Shown here piece after piece: positions 23,541 through 34,083 of a DNA stretch of 43,701 nucleotides. Below the pieces are notes generated by a model, which saw only the letters and a program-made list of their open reading frames with translations, was not told the DNA's origin and ran no database searches. The stretch is from Folioceros fuciformis (taxonomy: Eukaryota; Anthocerotophyta; Anthocerotopsida; Anthocerotales), in contig JBNGIO010005778.1 in the NCBI GenBank assembly GCA_049999805.1, positions 36,155 to 79,855 of the forward strand. The letters run 5' to 3'. The first letter of the stretch is position 1. Every line of letters starts with the position of its first letter. Position numbers and translations under genes: made by a program.

Positions 23541-24990
23541 AAGACCATGGGTGGACGGGATGTATGGGAAGCATGCTCATGCGTGCTGAGCCATGCCTGG
23601 AAGCCTGTCTCGGCAACCAGGGAAATGACATACTGTGGTAAAATTGCCCCCACAGAAGGGGGGTTCTCTTGCCGTCCACTCCCTTGCAGTGAACTATAGT
23701 CTGTTCGCTCGACTTGCTCCCCCTTCCTTGGCCTTCGTGCTACGCTCTCCCCGCCTACAACAAGCAACAAGGCCAGAGGGAAGCAGCACTCCATCTCCAC
23801 CGGTCTCATCTTATCATGACGAAAGCCTAACTGACACCTCCTGCTCCTGCGAGCATCGCTCCGCGCTGGATGGACACCTGGGCAGACGACAGAACACACG
23901 CAAACACACCAGCAACACGAGGAACAAGATACCCACACATCCTCAACAACAGCCCACTGCTATTGCCGATCACTAAGGACGCTCCAACAACAGAGCAAGG
24001 AGGAGTCCAAACCTGGGACATCTTGCCAATTGCCGCTGAATCCCATAAGGGTATCAGCTGTTCCAGACACAATGAGCAGAAGGACCTGGAAGTGCAAGAT
24101 TCCCCAGAGGCAAACCCGCAACCAACCGAGGCTTCACAACTCCGGCATGCTTCCCAGGTCTGCGCTTCAGGGAGCAACGATTGCTGGGCAGCACATACAA
24201 CATTGCTAGGCACGCCCTTCACAACCCAGAAGAGTATGCCGCTCCACTCACCATGCTGACTAACTGACTTAACACTGCCACGTTCGTTCCATACATTCAC
24301 AAACGTGATGCAGGCTGAACACCAATGATTCATGGGCCCCTACGCCTTTTCCGAACCATATGCATCGTCCTACAGTAGACAAGGACGGCGAGACACACAT
24401 TTGAACTAAAAAAATCAGAGTTTGCCAAATTTGGTGCTTGAGGATATCGCCAACGTCATTCCTGCGTGGCGACCCATGCAGGGAAAAAGTAGATCCGGAA
24501 GCTGCCAGCAAAAAATTTCGACCCCAGATACATACGACTGCACATCAGCTGGACCCAGAGATGGAGCTGCTACATGTATAAACGTGAATAACCAACTGTA
24601 CCTGAAAGTTATGAAACTGCTTCCGCGAAATCTTGGAGCTCGTCTCCGTGCTCCAAGTCACCCACCATTGGCATCGCTCGCCGCCCTGAAAATAAAAACG
24701 GGTCCGTGTACAAGCAAAGAGCGAACGACATACATAAGACGGCACATTAACATGCTGAGTCCTCAGAACCAAAACAAACTCCGAAAATGATCCAAACCTG
24801 TGCTTCATTTGAGTTCACAACTTGCACCAAAATCAGATTGCAGCCATCAAATGACTTGTATCAGCAGGCGGAGGGCACCCTAAAACACCTGAAACAACAA
24901 CAACAACAACATCACTTACGAGAACAAAACGAACCAACGCATTTAAATGGCAGAATGTAAGCGCCCTGAAATCCAACGTTAAAAACAGCA
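23541..24990. other. Unassigned intergenic stretch
   Basis: Base composition is balanced and several frames of 80-170 codons exist on both strands (for example 23827-24333 minus and 23870-24259 plus). They overlap each other, have no recognised domain and do not splice into a convincing product. I cannot support a gene. Confidence 0.35.
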
Positions 24991-24993
24991 AAA

Positions 24994-25351
24994 CTACAAG
25001 TTCTCAGAGGGGAGGTTCTCCGATTCATATACAGCCTCGGTGTCCGCGTCGTCGTGAGCTAAATTGCACACTGATTCTCGTCTGCCACATACAGTACTTG
25101 CCCTACAGAACATCCAGAACACAGGTCCCGTCAGGACTATCCTTGACGGACAAAACCCTGAAATCATCATCCACCCTTCCACACAAGCATCACCGAAAGT
25201 CCTGCTCCTCCAATAAACTGCAATTGTACCGCACAAGCACATGCAGGATAGAATAAGCAGCACAAGGAGAAAAAATGAGGACGACTGCGTACCTCACTAG
25301 TATTGAACCCGACTGGATACCTGGACCTCATCGTCTCCTCCTCGTTCGCTT

Positions 25352-25384
<33 letters not shown>

Positions 25385-25733
25385 TCTGGGGGTCCGCCCT
25401 GGCAACCTGCTCCTTTCCCGAGATCCCGCCATCATTGTTTCGCAACCACTGCTTCGTTCTCTGGCTCTTTCCCGCCGGGGAGTCCGAGCTCGGCAATGGC
25501 GATCCCTTCGTGACCTGTTTGGGGACCGTACTCTCCTGTCCCCCTGTCCGCAGATATCAGAAGCGGGCAAATCGTTCTCCTCACCTCAAGAGCCGCGCCA
25601 CCTGGGCGACGTGGAATCCGACACGAGTGCCTGGGGCCATCTCTGACCGCATTGTTATGCTATGCTTCTTCTTGCGAGTTTTGTTCCCCTTCCCACAGCC
25701 TTGCCGGAAAACCTCTGCCCCTGTTCTCGCCAT
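24994..25733 (-). CDS. Possible unrecognised minus-strand gene
   Basis: This is a weak candidate. An ATG at 25733 opens MARTGAEVFRQGCGKGNKTRKKKH..., with a plausible GT donor after VGFHVAQ. Further down, a frame contains PSSDSPAGKSQRTKQW, a Gln/Ala alternating run from a repeated (CAGGCT)n tract and EETMRSRYPVGFNTSE, with another possible donor. A final frame ends at 24994 after a hydrophobic stretch and an acidic tail (LAHDDADTEAVYESENL). I could not settle how the parts join, and I recognise no family. It could equally be chance. Confidence 0.2.
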
Positions 25734-26100
25734 GGAATTCCGTGCAAGTCAAAATAAGTAGTAAATACCAATATGACTTAGGAGGGGAATTCTTGCATTA
25801 GGTGAGGATGGACGGAGGTCAGTGGTGCAGATGTGTGCTGCGCCACGCCAGGATAGCATCCAACGCCAGAGCGGCTTGTACATAGTTTGGAAACCTCCTA
25901 TGACGTATAAATGAAGGTGTCGTGTTTGGCAATGCCACCTTCAACTGTCTGTACAATATCGGGTTAGAGCTATATAGTTTGGCTGAAGCTAGAAGCTCAG
26001 GAAACACCAGTACAACTATGTAGAGGTCTTTACGCAGGAAGTAGCGTTTATAAAAGAAGTGTCGGGATGCGAGACGCCTGGAAGTGGATCCTGTCGTCTT

Positions 26101-27228
26101 CTAACCAGGAATTATGACGGTAGAGCCTGTGGTCTTGCGAGATTCCAGATCCGCATGGGCCTTGGCAACCTCCGAGAGAGGATAAGTCTGATTCACACGG
26201 ATTTTCAACACACCAGACGACAGTTGCGCAAACAACTCACCAGCAGTTGACAGTAGCTCATCCCTGGTAGCAGTATATTGCATCAACGAGGGCCTGGAGA
26301 GGAACAAGGACTTGGCTGCCAGTGCCTGAATAGGCACGGGATCCACAACCCCAGATGCATTCCCGAAGCTCACCATGTACCCGCGCACAGCCAGACAATC
26401 GAGGGACCCCTGAAACGTATCCCTCCCTACGGAGTCATACACCACATTTACCCCCTTGCCACTGGTCATGTCTTTCACCCTCGCCACATAATCCTCCTCA
26501 GCAGTAACAATCACATGGTTACAACCATCCTCGGTAGCCTGGGCAGCCTTCTCCCTCGTCGACACCACCCCGATCACCACAGCACCCAAAGCCCTAGCCC
26601 ACTGGGTGAGCAGAGACCCCACCCCGCCAGCTGCCGCATGCACCAACACATGGTGCCCGGGCTCCACTTTGAAGCACCTTCGGACAAGACACTGCGTCGT
26701 CATGCCCTTGAGCAGCACTGCCGCCACAGTAGTAGCGTCCAGAGTGGACGGCACAGGCACCACCTTCTCCGCTGCAATGAGCCGTTCCTCGGCATACGCC
26801 CCCATGATCCCAGCGTAGGCCACAACATCCCCGACCTGCCGCCCTGTCAGGCCCGGCCCGACTGCCGTCACGACTCCCACGCCTTCCATGCCCGGGGTGA
26901 AGGGTAGGCTGGCCGTCTTGTAAACGCCCTTCCGGAAGTAGACATCGATGAAGTTGAGCCCGATTGCTTGTTGCCGGATGCGGATTTCCCCACTCCCGGG
27001 CTCCCCGACCTCCACATCCTCCAGCTTCAGGACCTCTGGACCCCCCAGCTCGTGCACTCGCACAGCCTTTACCATGCCGGAAAGCTCGCTGCTCACTCTC
27101 ACACCGACACGACGAGCTCTCGCCGCTCCGCTCACACGCTTGCGATTGCCAAGGAGGAGGGGAAATGCGGTGACTGCGCTTCTCACAGGCACACTCGTGT
27201 TGCCTTTAATGAAAACCCTGGAGGCCAT
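26101..27228 (-). CDS. Zeta-crystallin-type NADPH:quinone oxidoreductase, intronless
   Basis: Medium-chain dehydrogenase/reductase of the zinc-free quinone oxidoreductase branch, predicted to reduce quinones or reactive carbonyls with NADPH. A single exon encodes 375 residues from ATG 27228; the open frame upstream reaches only a GTG. The first ~50 residues are basic and Ser/Arg-rich (GNRKRVSGAARARRVGVRVS), as in plastid or mitochondrial presequences. The catalytic body begins at MVKAVRVHELGGPEVLKLED. Visible family marks are GLNFIDVYFRKGVY, PFTPGMEGVGVVTAVG, the nucleotide-binding HAAAGGVGSLLTQWA, VVYDSVGRDTF, and C-terminal HADLESRKTTGSTVIIPG. No zinc-ligand Cys cluster is seen, as expected for this branch. 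Plant homologs such as Arabidopsis At5g61510 come to mind, but I did not check orthology. Confidence 0.9.
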   Translation of the reverse strand: MASRVFIKGNTSVPVRSAVTAFPLLLGNRKRVSGAARARRVGVRVSSELSGMVKAVRVHELGGPEVLKLEDVEVGEPGSGEIRIRQQAIGLNFIDVYFRKGVYKTASLPFTPGMEGVGVVTAVGPGLTGRQVGDVVAYAGIMGAYAEERLIAAEKVVPVPSTLDATTVAAVLLKGMTTQCLVRRCFKVEPGHHVLVHAAAGGVGSLLTQWARALGAVVIGVVSTREKAAQATEDGCNHVIVTAEEDYVARVKDMTSGKGVNVVYDSVGRDTFQGSLDCLAVRGYMVSFGNASGVVDPVPIQALAAKSLFLSRPSLMQYTATRDELLSTAGELFAQLSSGVLKIRVNQTYPLSEVAKAHADLESRKTTGSTVIIPG

Positions 27229-28872
27229 GCCCACGGCCGGAATGTGTCCATCTGGGCCGACGCACCCGCCGTCCAGATGCAGAGGCCGCCAGAGACGCAC
27301 CTTCCTGTCAGAAAAAGGAGCGAATTACGGTATGTATGGGGTGACTCCGACTCCGTGTAGCCAACGCGCTTCCACGAGTTTGTATGTATGACACAATCCC
27401 CGTGGGGACGGGATGCCATGGTGCGTGGCAGTGGCAGTGGTCTAGATTGGCTGCTTTCGCCGCGAGTTCCCATGGCCAGCGTCCGTGGGAGTCGGGCGTG
27501 CTTGCTGCAGCTCCCTGCCAAGAGCACAATGGCGGGAGCATGATACCTGGAGCTGATGGAGGAAGAGAAGGTATCATGTGAGTGTCTCCCGGATGCTGGA
27601 TTGTTGCATTGCAGGAGGCGTCTTGGCATGCATGCGCTGTTCCTAAAATCGTATTTAGGCGACCACGAATTGAGAGTCCCGGCGGCGAGTGTGGCGCCGT
27701 TCGGGCTATGCTGAAGACTGAATCGGGGAAGGCTGCACAGGGCCACGGTGTTCGAGCTTGTGCTGGGGAAGCTCGCTGCTCAGGCCCCTGATCTTAGTAC
27801 GTTTCCTGGACTGGAATTGGTGTGTTGTGGTGATGTGAGGATGGGAAGGTGGATGGCTGACTGCGTGGTGTGGTTTTTGTAGTTGGTAGGTAACCGAGGA
27901 GCAGAGGGTGGGTCCGTAGGAGGACATAGTGCTGACCGAGACCGTTTCCAGCAGGTCCATCAAGCTGTCAAAGAGGACTAATTTCCTTTACAGCATGCAC
28001 AGGGATCACGCGGAAGGACTCAGCAAGGGCTTTCGTCCTGCGGGTTGGTCATGAAGTAGCTTTTTGGTTCCAGTATGGGCTGCTGCCGGGGGCAGCATAC
28101 GCAGGGACGGTTCATGCATATGTTTTCTGTGGAGAAGGTGTTGCTGGGAGGGTTTGCTTGTATCGGAGAAGGTATTCAAGGGGACACAGCTGCTGACTTC
28201 ACCGCTGTGTGCAAGCTGGAGGTTGTCAAGGATGATAAAAAGCGGATGCTGTGATGATGACTTTGTTTGGAGACAGGTATGCAACAACGAGCAACTTTTT
28301 GAGAGCCTGAATATATGTGCGAATCTTTTTAGTACCTGGATGCCATGGACATTGAACTGTGGGAGTGAGCGTATTGCCAGAGGTCGCCGAGGCGATTGGC
28401 CCTTGGTCATCGAGTGCGAGACGGGGACCCTGTTTGGCAGATCCTGATGAACTTGGTGGCCGGCCTTGTGACATGTTCTTACTCACTTGCTTTTTTATTT
28501 CTTGCTCGAATGAAAGAGATTTTCTGCGGCAGGATGCTTTTCATGCTGCACAATTTTGTGAATAAAAACCTTGCTGACAAATTTTCCGTTGTAGCCTTGG
28601 AAATGGATATCATATTCAGGGCAAATGTACAAGTCCATTTATCGGTACTTTATCAAGAAAAGTACCAGCTTCAAGTATCCCAGCTCCAACATTCATCTCC
28701 CATGTCAACAACTCCTCCGCGGTATCCTTTAGAGAACCTGCTCCGGTCGGGCCAATTCTTTCATCTAGTACCATTACTGGTCCTCCTGTTTTTAACAGGA
28801 ACAGATGGATGGACATATACTATTAGGGGGTGTCAGACAAGTTTAGCTGAGAGCGGGGTTAACGAAGACAAT
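27229..28872. other. Intergenic region upstream of the quinone oxidoreductase
   Basis: Several overlapping frames of 70-170 codons occur on both strands without known domains; the longest, 28396-28902 plus, has no recognisable fold. The proximal part should hold the oxidoreductase promoter. I see no supported gene. Confidence 0.35.
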
Positions 28873-28996
28873 GATGGAGAACAAAAGCTTAGCTTAGCTT
28901 AGCATGACAAACAGGAGCAAGGTTTGATACCGATGATGGAGAACAAAAGCTTAGCTTAGCTTAGCTTAGCATGACAAACTGGAGCAAGGTTTGACA
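28873..28996. repeat. Two-copy 62-bp tandem repeat with (AGCTT)n core
   Basis: The unit gatggagaacaaaagc(ttagc)n atgacaaa[ct/ca]ggagcaaggtttga occurs at 28873 and 28935. The first copy has three ttagc steps and the second four, so the core also varies as a microsatellite. No gene overlaps it. Confidence 0.85.
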
Positions 28997-30064
28997 CGGA
29001 TCATCGTAAACAGGATAATCAAAGAGATTGCAAATTGGGACCTCGGTTACAAATGGTTGGTTTCAGCAATTGGAAAATTATTGAGGGCTGACACTAGGAC
29101 GATGTTTGAGTGATGTTTGAGGGTTTAGTTTCAAAACTGAATGTTTGAGGCGTGATTGGGTCTGTCTTGGCAATATCTTTTGTTGACTTCTTCCTATGTG
29201 GAATGAAAGGCCTGGCAATCTATAGTATTTTGAACACATTGGTTTAAGGTACATGAATTCAATTGTTGTTAAGTCATAGTACCCACTAACTATATAGTAC
29301 CAATAGAAGAATCAATGTATTCAAATTGGGGTATTTTCTATTAAATAGGTTCTTTAACCCCAAATAACTAATAGTCTCTCATCACATTTAAATATTATGT
29401 TACATGTATATAACCTAATCTTATACAAATTAAAATATGATAGCTGTGAACTTTAAGTGCTAATTTTAACTAGCATGAAGATTCGTACAGATCCTTTTTA
29501 TTCAACTACTAGGTACCCTTCATAATTTAACTGGTACCCTATAGATTTAAAAATATATGAATATTATCTTTTACTTTCAATATATGTAACTTTTTATTAT
29601 AAAAAAGGGGAAAAAATTCTAAAAAAAACTGCTGAAATATTCTTTCACTCACTCCATGAAAGATAATACACACTTCCCTATACTTGGGCTTTCCAATATT
29701 TTTGTTATTATTTTATTCTACTTTATTTGATTCTTTATTTGATTTTATGTTTGGTTGCGTTTCTTGCTTGGTTCCTGGCCGCGTGGGGTAGGGATGCCCA
29801 CTGTCGCTACCACCAACAACAAAGTATGAGCAGGGGGGAGCCAGCCTAGTCCTGTAGAGCGGCCACGGTCCAGTACCACACTTGATTACGACAAACCCGG
29901 TCCCTGGTTCCTGGTCACTGGTTCTTAACCCATCGGACCCCAAGTCCACCCGTGGAGACGACAACGAGGTCCCCCGGTGTTCTCGTGCCGTGGAGAGGAG
30001 TCCAAGCTAAGCGCAGCCAAGCCCAGCCCAGCCCAGCCAAGCAAGGAAGCCAAAGAAGCGAGGG
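28997..30064. other. AT-rich spacer and ARFRP1 promoter region
   Basis: Positions 29290-29750 are strongly AT-rich with no open frames of note. Composition returns to GC-balanced from 29760. Just before the ARFRP1 ATG lies a cagcccagcccagcc run (30010-30045), probably in the 5' leader. Confidence 0.45.
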
Positions 30065-31225
30065 ATGTTTTCCCTGCTGTACGGTCTGTGGAAGTATCTC
30101 TTCAGCAAGGCGGAGTTCCATGTGCTCATTTTAGGCATCGACAAGGCTGGCAAGACGGTGCTGCAATTTGCCCTGTGAAGCACTAGCCAAGGCTGCCAGG
30201 GTCATCATCCTCATGTCTCCTTTGCTGTCCTGTCCCCCCGCAGACTCTACTGGAAAAACTCAAGACACTCTACTCCGATCTCGATGGACTTCCCCCGGAT
30301 CGGATTGTGCCTACGGTAGGGCTCAACATTTGCAGGGTGGAGGCGCTCAAGTCCAAGCTCATCTTCTGGGATCTCGGGGGTCAGGTATCGCCCCTCGCTT
30401 CCCTCATTTCTCCTCCTCCTTCTCCTCCTCACTTGCCACCTGGCCTCTGCAGCTTGGATTGCGGAGCATATGGGAGAAATATTATGAAGAGGCTCACGCA
30501 ATTCTTTATGTTGTGGATGCTGCTTGCCAACCTCGCCTTGAGGAGTCCAAGTCTGCTCTAGGTATGCGTGTGTGTCTCTTCCCTTCTTCACGCTGCTGCC
30601 GTCTTCTCCTTTCATCATCTGGGTGTTGCAGGAGTGTGGAAGGATAACAAAGAAGCAATGAATGAATGAATGAGTGCAGCCAAGGTTCTTCGACACGAAG
30701 ATTTAGCCGGGGCACCAATTCTCATCTTTGCAAACAAGCAGGTTGTTGCTTTTGCTATCGTTTCCTCGGTCACCGCTCAGTTACAGCCCGAGCAAGGGCG
30801 CAGCTCCTATCCTCTTCCAGCTCATGTGCGCCTTGCCCTTGTCTGTGCTTTCCTTCTAGGATCTAACAGGAGCTTTGACAGCTGATGAGCTGTCCAGATA
30901 TCTTGGTCTCAAAGAGCTGAGCGAGCGGGCTTCCATGGTCAAGGCCATCTCTGCGTACGACGGGTAACCAGTCAGCCAGAAACCTTTGGGGTTTTGATTG
31001 GATAGTTGTAGTTCCCAAGCTTCTGAGCCTGCCTGGCTGGCCACAGCAAAACCACAAGCAGCCTGTCAAGAGCGATGCCTGTCTGCCAATTCTGATTTCA
31101 CGCCATGTCGGGATGCACGCAGCTCCGGGGTAAGGGACGGTATCATGTGGCTGGTAGAAACCATGAAGAAGAGCAAACGGTTGGAGGTATACAAGCAAAG
31201 AGCTGATTTGGCCACTACGCTGTAG
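30065..31225 (+). CDS. ARFRP1: ARFRP1-like Arf-related small GTPase
   Basis: Small GTPase of the ARF-related protein 1 (yeast Arl3p) family, which acts at the trans-Golgi upstream of Arl1/golgin recruitment. Six exons: 30065-30157, 30244-30384, 30453-30561, 30680-30741, 30860-30963, 31123-31225. They join without frameshift to 203 residues (family ~200). Motifs: P-loop GIDKAGKT (24-31), effector region IVPTVGLN, switch II WDLGGQ (73-78) and NKQD (133-136). The segment GLRSIWEKYYEEAHA is typical of this family rather than Arf1. The start MFSLLYGLWKYLFSKAEF lacks the Gly2 used for myristoylation, which fits ARFRP1. The internal Lys/Ala in IDKAGKT also matches the family (Arf1 has LDAAGKT). The gene ends 284 bp from the convergent PPR gene 2. 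Confidence 0.95.
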
Positions 31226-31509
31226 TCTTGACAAGAATCGGCACACAAGATCCACATGGGATGGGTCTTGTTGAAGAAGATCCCTCGACAGCGAAGCGGG
31301 GGCTGTGGGAGTGCTTCTCTACACTATGATCAATTGAGGGTGAATGGCAAGCTTCTCGCTGGCTACTGCACATAACCAGCCTCAGACTAGGGGATTTCTG
31401 CTCCAATGTGGTCAGGGGAGGTACCAGCCCAGCTCAACTCAGCTCAGCCCAGGCCACAACCCATGTGTCCCAGCTATCATTCGGTATGGATGGATGGCTG
31501 TTCAGGACC

Positions 31510-33918
31510 TCATAATTGGGCATCATGCCCCATAGCCGCTGCTAGAGTTGTGAGTCTTACAACTAGCTCAAGAAGCTGTCGAGGCTGTGACGATAAGTGA
31601 TTCTTCTCACGTCGCAGCACCGCAAACGAATGCAACCTGTTGTCATGCTCCAACCAGCTCTCGCCTACCTTTTTCCAGGCCCCCGCCTCTACTCTCATGG
31701 TGTCGATTTGGGCAGCGTCGTCCCACATTTGAGCATGCGAGTAGATGCTGGACATGAGGACGTATGCAGCAGAATGTCCCGCATCCAAGGCTATGGCCTG
31801 CTCGAATGCCCGTCTGCCCAGCCCCACATCCATGTGCTTCCTGCACCCGCCCAGCAGCGACACCAAGACAGGCAGCTGGCAGGAGGCGAGGGGCATCCTA
31901 GACACCACGGCCTCCGCCTGCCTCAGCAGCCCTGCACGACCCAGCAGATCCACCAAGCTCACATAGTGCTGTGTGCCGGGTACCAGCCCGTGATGTGTGC
32001 ACATGCAAGCAAAGAGCTCCACACCCTGGCTCACCATCCCGGCATGGCTACATGCGCACAGCAGCGATGCAAACGTCACTGCATTGGGCTTCAAGGAGCT
32101 TCCTGGTCCCTGCACTTGCATCCTCTCAAAGCACTGGAAGCTGTTGATGTAATCGCCCAGACGAGCATACCCTGCGATCAAGGCATTCCAAGTGACCACG
32201 GTGCGCTGAGCCTGTGGCAGTGAGAGGAAAACAGCTTCCGCCTCCGCCATGCCCCCACATTTGCCGTAAGTGTGGATGAGAGTGTTTGCCAGCTTCACAC
32301 TGCTGGGCTGGTGGAGCAACAATGAGCTGTCGTGAATCTCACGGCACAGATGGAGGGCTCCAGTGTTGCCGCATGCCTTCAGGATGGCCACAAATGTGGC
32401 CTCATTAGGCATGCACTCCTCCTTCATCCGGCTGTAGTAAAGCTGCAGAGCCATATGTCCCTGCACCTGCTGAACGTATCCAGCAAACATGGTGTTCCAG
32501 GACACCACATTGCGTGCGGGCAGATTTTCGAACACCAGCCAGGCATCGTCGATGCTGCCACACCTTGCATACAGGTGGATCAGTGTGTTGCCCACAAAGA
32601 TGTTGGATTCTACACCTCTGCTCACAACTTGGGCGTGCACCACCTTCCCTTGTTGCAACGCTCCCGCCTTTACACATTGCCCGCCCACAGTGGTGTCCTG
32701 TTCCATGCCTGCCATGTTGCAGCATGCTTGCAGTAAGGTCACAAAGGTTCGTTCATCTGGCCTCACGCCCTTCTTCTGCATTTCCGCATGCAGTTGCCAG
32801 ACCTTGTCCACCTCCTGCTGCTGGACACATCCTGCCATGACTGCATTCCACGTCACCACGTCGTGATGCTCCATCTTGTTGAACACCAACCATGCATCCT
32901 GAACGCTGCCACATTTCAAGTACATGTCCACCAGAGTGTTGGCCACGAACATGTCTGACTCGCATTGCATTCTCACCGCTTCCGCATGTACCAGCTTTCC
33001 CTTTTGCAGGGATGCCAGTTTCAATTTCACAGAGCCAGCAGGCTCGTCTTCGGGGGGGTCTGTTGGAGGGCAATCCGTCTCAGCAGCAGCTTCCAGACCT
33101 GCAAGGTTTCCACATGCTTTTAGCACACTCACCAGCGTCCGTTTGTTTGGCATCACGCCTTCCTGCTGCATTTCCATGAACAACTGCCAGGCCTGCTTGC
33201 CCTGCTCATGCTGGCTACATGCTGCAACCATGGCAGTCCATGACACCACATCCTGGGCCGGCAGCGAGCGGAACACTTGCGTCGCTTCCGCAATGCTCCC
33301 GCAGCTGGCATACATGTGTATCAAGGTGCTGCCAACAAACACATCTCTTCCGTAACCCATTCTAACCGCTTCAGCGTGTACCTTCCTGCCCTTCTCCAGG
33401 TCTGCAAGAATGCGACACACTTTGAGCATGCTCACAAAGGTGTAGTGATTGGGCTCCACACCTGCTTCATGCATTCGTTCGTACAGCTTTACAGCCTTCT
33501 CAGCTTCACCTGAAGTGGCATGACCCGCAAGGATTGCCGTCCAAGAGAAAACAGTCCGTTGACACTGGGACAAGCTGTTGAAAACTTGAAGAGCATCGCA
33601 CAGGCCTCCGCACTTGACGAACGTGTCCACAAAATTCTCGCCCAGAACCATCAACAGCTGGCTGCATTGTCTTGAGTTTGACATGTGAGCGTACAGGCGC
33701 TTGGTCTCGACCAATGCCTTCTTTTCCGAACACAACTGCAAGAGAAATCTACAAGTGTGCACCGCAGGAACATAGGCCTGCTGCTCCAGCAGCTGCAAGA
33801 AGGCATCCACCGCCTTCTTCACATCACCCTCCTCACAGCACCTCTTAAGAAGGTTGTCTGTTACGTCATCTGTACCATACCTGCTGGACCATTTCACTTG
33901 AAGTCCTGCTGCTGCCAT
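31510..33918 (-). CDS. PPR gene 2: PLS-class pentatricopeptide repeat protein, E-type ending
   Basis: Predicted organelle RNA-binding or editing factor, intronless. The first ATG of the open frame is at 33918 (802 codons with stop). The frame stays open upstream to 34083 but only through a TTG, with an Arg-rich, targeting-like stretch (GCRCRRLTKQ...RPPVSRLP). The true start may therefore lie upstream or across an intron. About five PLS modules are visible (KVHAEAVRMGYGRDVFVG, MYASCGSI, YLKCGSV, YARCGSI, YGKCGGM), then the terminal CSHAGM and YVSLVDLLGRAGL motifs and an E-type region with a PG-box-like VGESWLEHDNRLHSF. No DYW domain follows; the last ~40 residues are unrelated. Two L motifs carry unusual inserts: an acidic/Pro stretch (TDCPPTDPPEDEPAG) and one with EQDTTVGGQCVKAG. 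Confidence 0.9.
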   Translation of the reverse strand: MAAAGLQVKWSSRYGTDDVTDNLLKRCCEEGDVKKAVDAFLQLLEQQAYVPAVHTCRFLLQLCSEKKALVETKRLYAHMSNSRQCSQLLMVLGENFVDTFVKCGGLCDALQVFNSLSQCQRTVFSWTAILAGHATSGEAEKAVKLYERMHEAGVEPNHYTFVSMLKVCRILADLEKGRKVHAEAVRMGYGRDVFVGSTLIHMYASCGSIAEATQVFRSLPAQDVVSWTAMVAACSQHEQGKQAWQLFMEMQQEGVMPNKRTLVSVLKACGNLAGLEAAAETDCPPTDPPEDEPAGSVKLKLASLQKGKLVHAEAVRMQCESDMFVANTLVDMYLKCGSVQDAWLVFNKMEHHDVVTWNAVMAGCVQQQEVDKVWQLHAEMQKKGVRPDERTFVTLLQACCNMAGMEQDTTVGGQCVKAGALQQGKVVHAQVVSRGVESNIFVGNTLIHLYARCGSIDDAWLVFENLPARNVVSWNTMFAGYVQQVQGHMALQLYYSRMKEECMPNEATFVAILKACGNTGALHLCREIHDSSLLLHQPSSVKLANTLIHTYGKCGGMAEAEAVFLSLPQAQRTVVTWNALIAGYARLGDYINSFQCFERMQVQGPGSSLKPNAVTFASLLCACSHAGMVSQGVELFACMCTHHGLVPGTQHYVSLVDLLGRAGLLRQAEAVVSRMPLASCQLPVLVSLLGGCRKHMDVGLGRRAFEQAIALDAGHSAAYVLMSSIYSHAQMWDDAAQIDTMRVEAGAWKKVGESWLEHDNRLHSFAVLRREKNHLSSQPRQLLELVVRLTTLAAAMGHDAQL

Positions 33919-34083
33919 GTCATCCTCCTGCCAGGGCTTAGGAGAAACGACAGGCAAGCGAGAGACTGGTGGGCGGCAAGCAGGTGCTTGCTTCGTCAAC
34001 CTACGACATCGGCAGCCAAGCTGGGATCCCTTCCAGATCCAGGTCCCGGTCCAGGTCCAACTGCTGCAACAACGTAGAAACAA

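Noticed and set aside
27229-27300. Longer N-terminus for the quinone oxidoreductase
   Set aside because: The open frame reaches 27300 only through a GTG; the first ATG is at 27228.
28396-28902. 168-codon plus-strand frame as a membrane protein
   Set aside because: Some hydrophobic stretches but no recognised fold, no neighbours in frame, and it runs into the 62-bp repeat.
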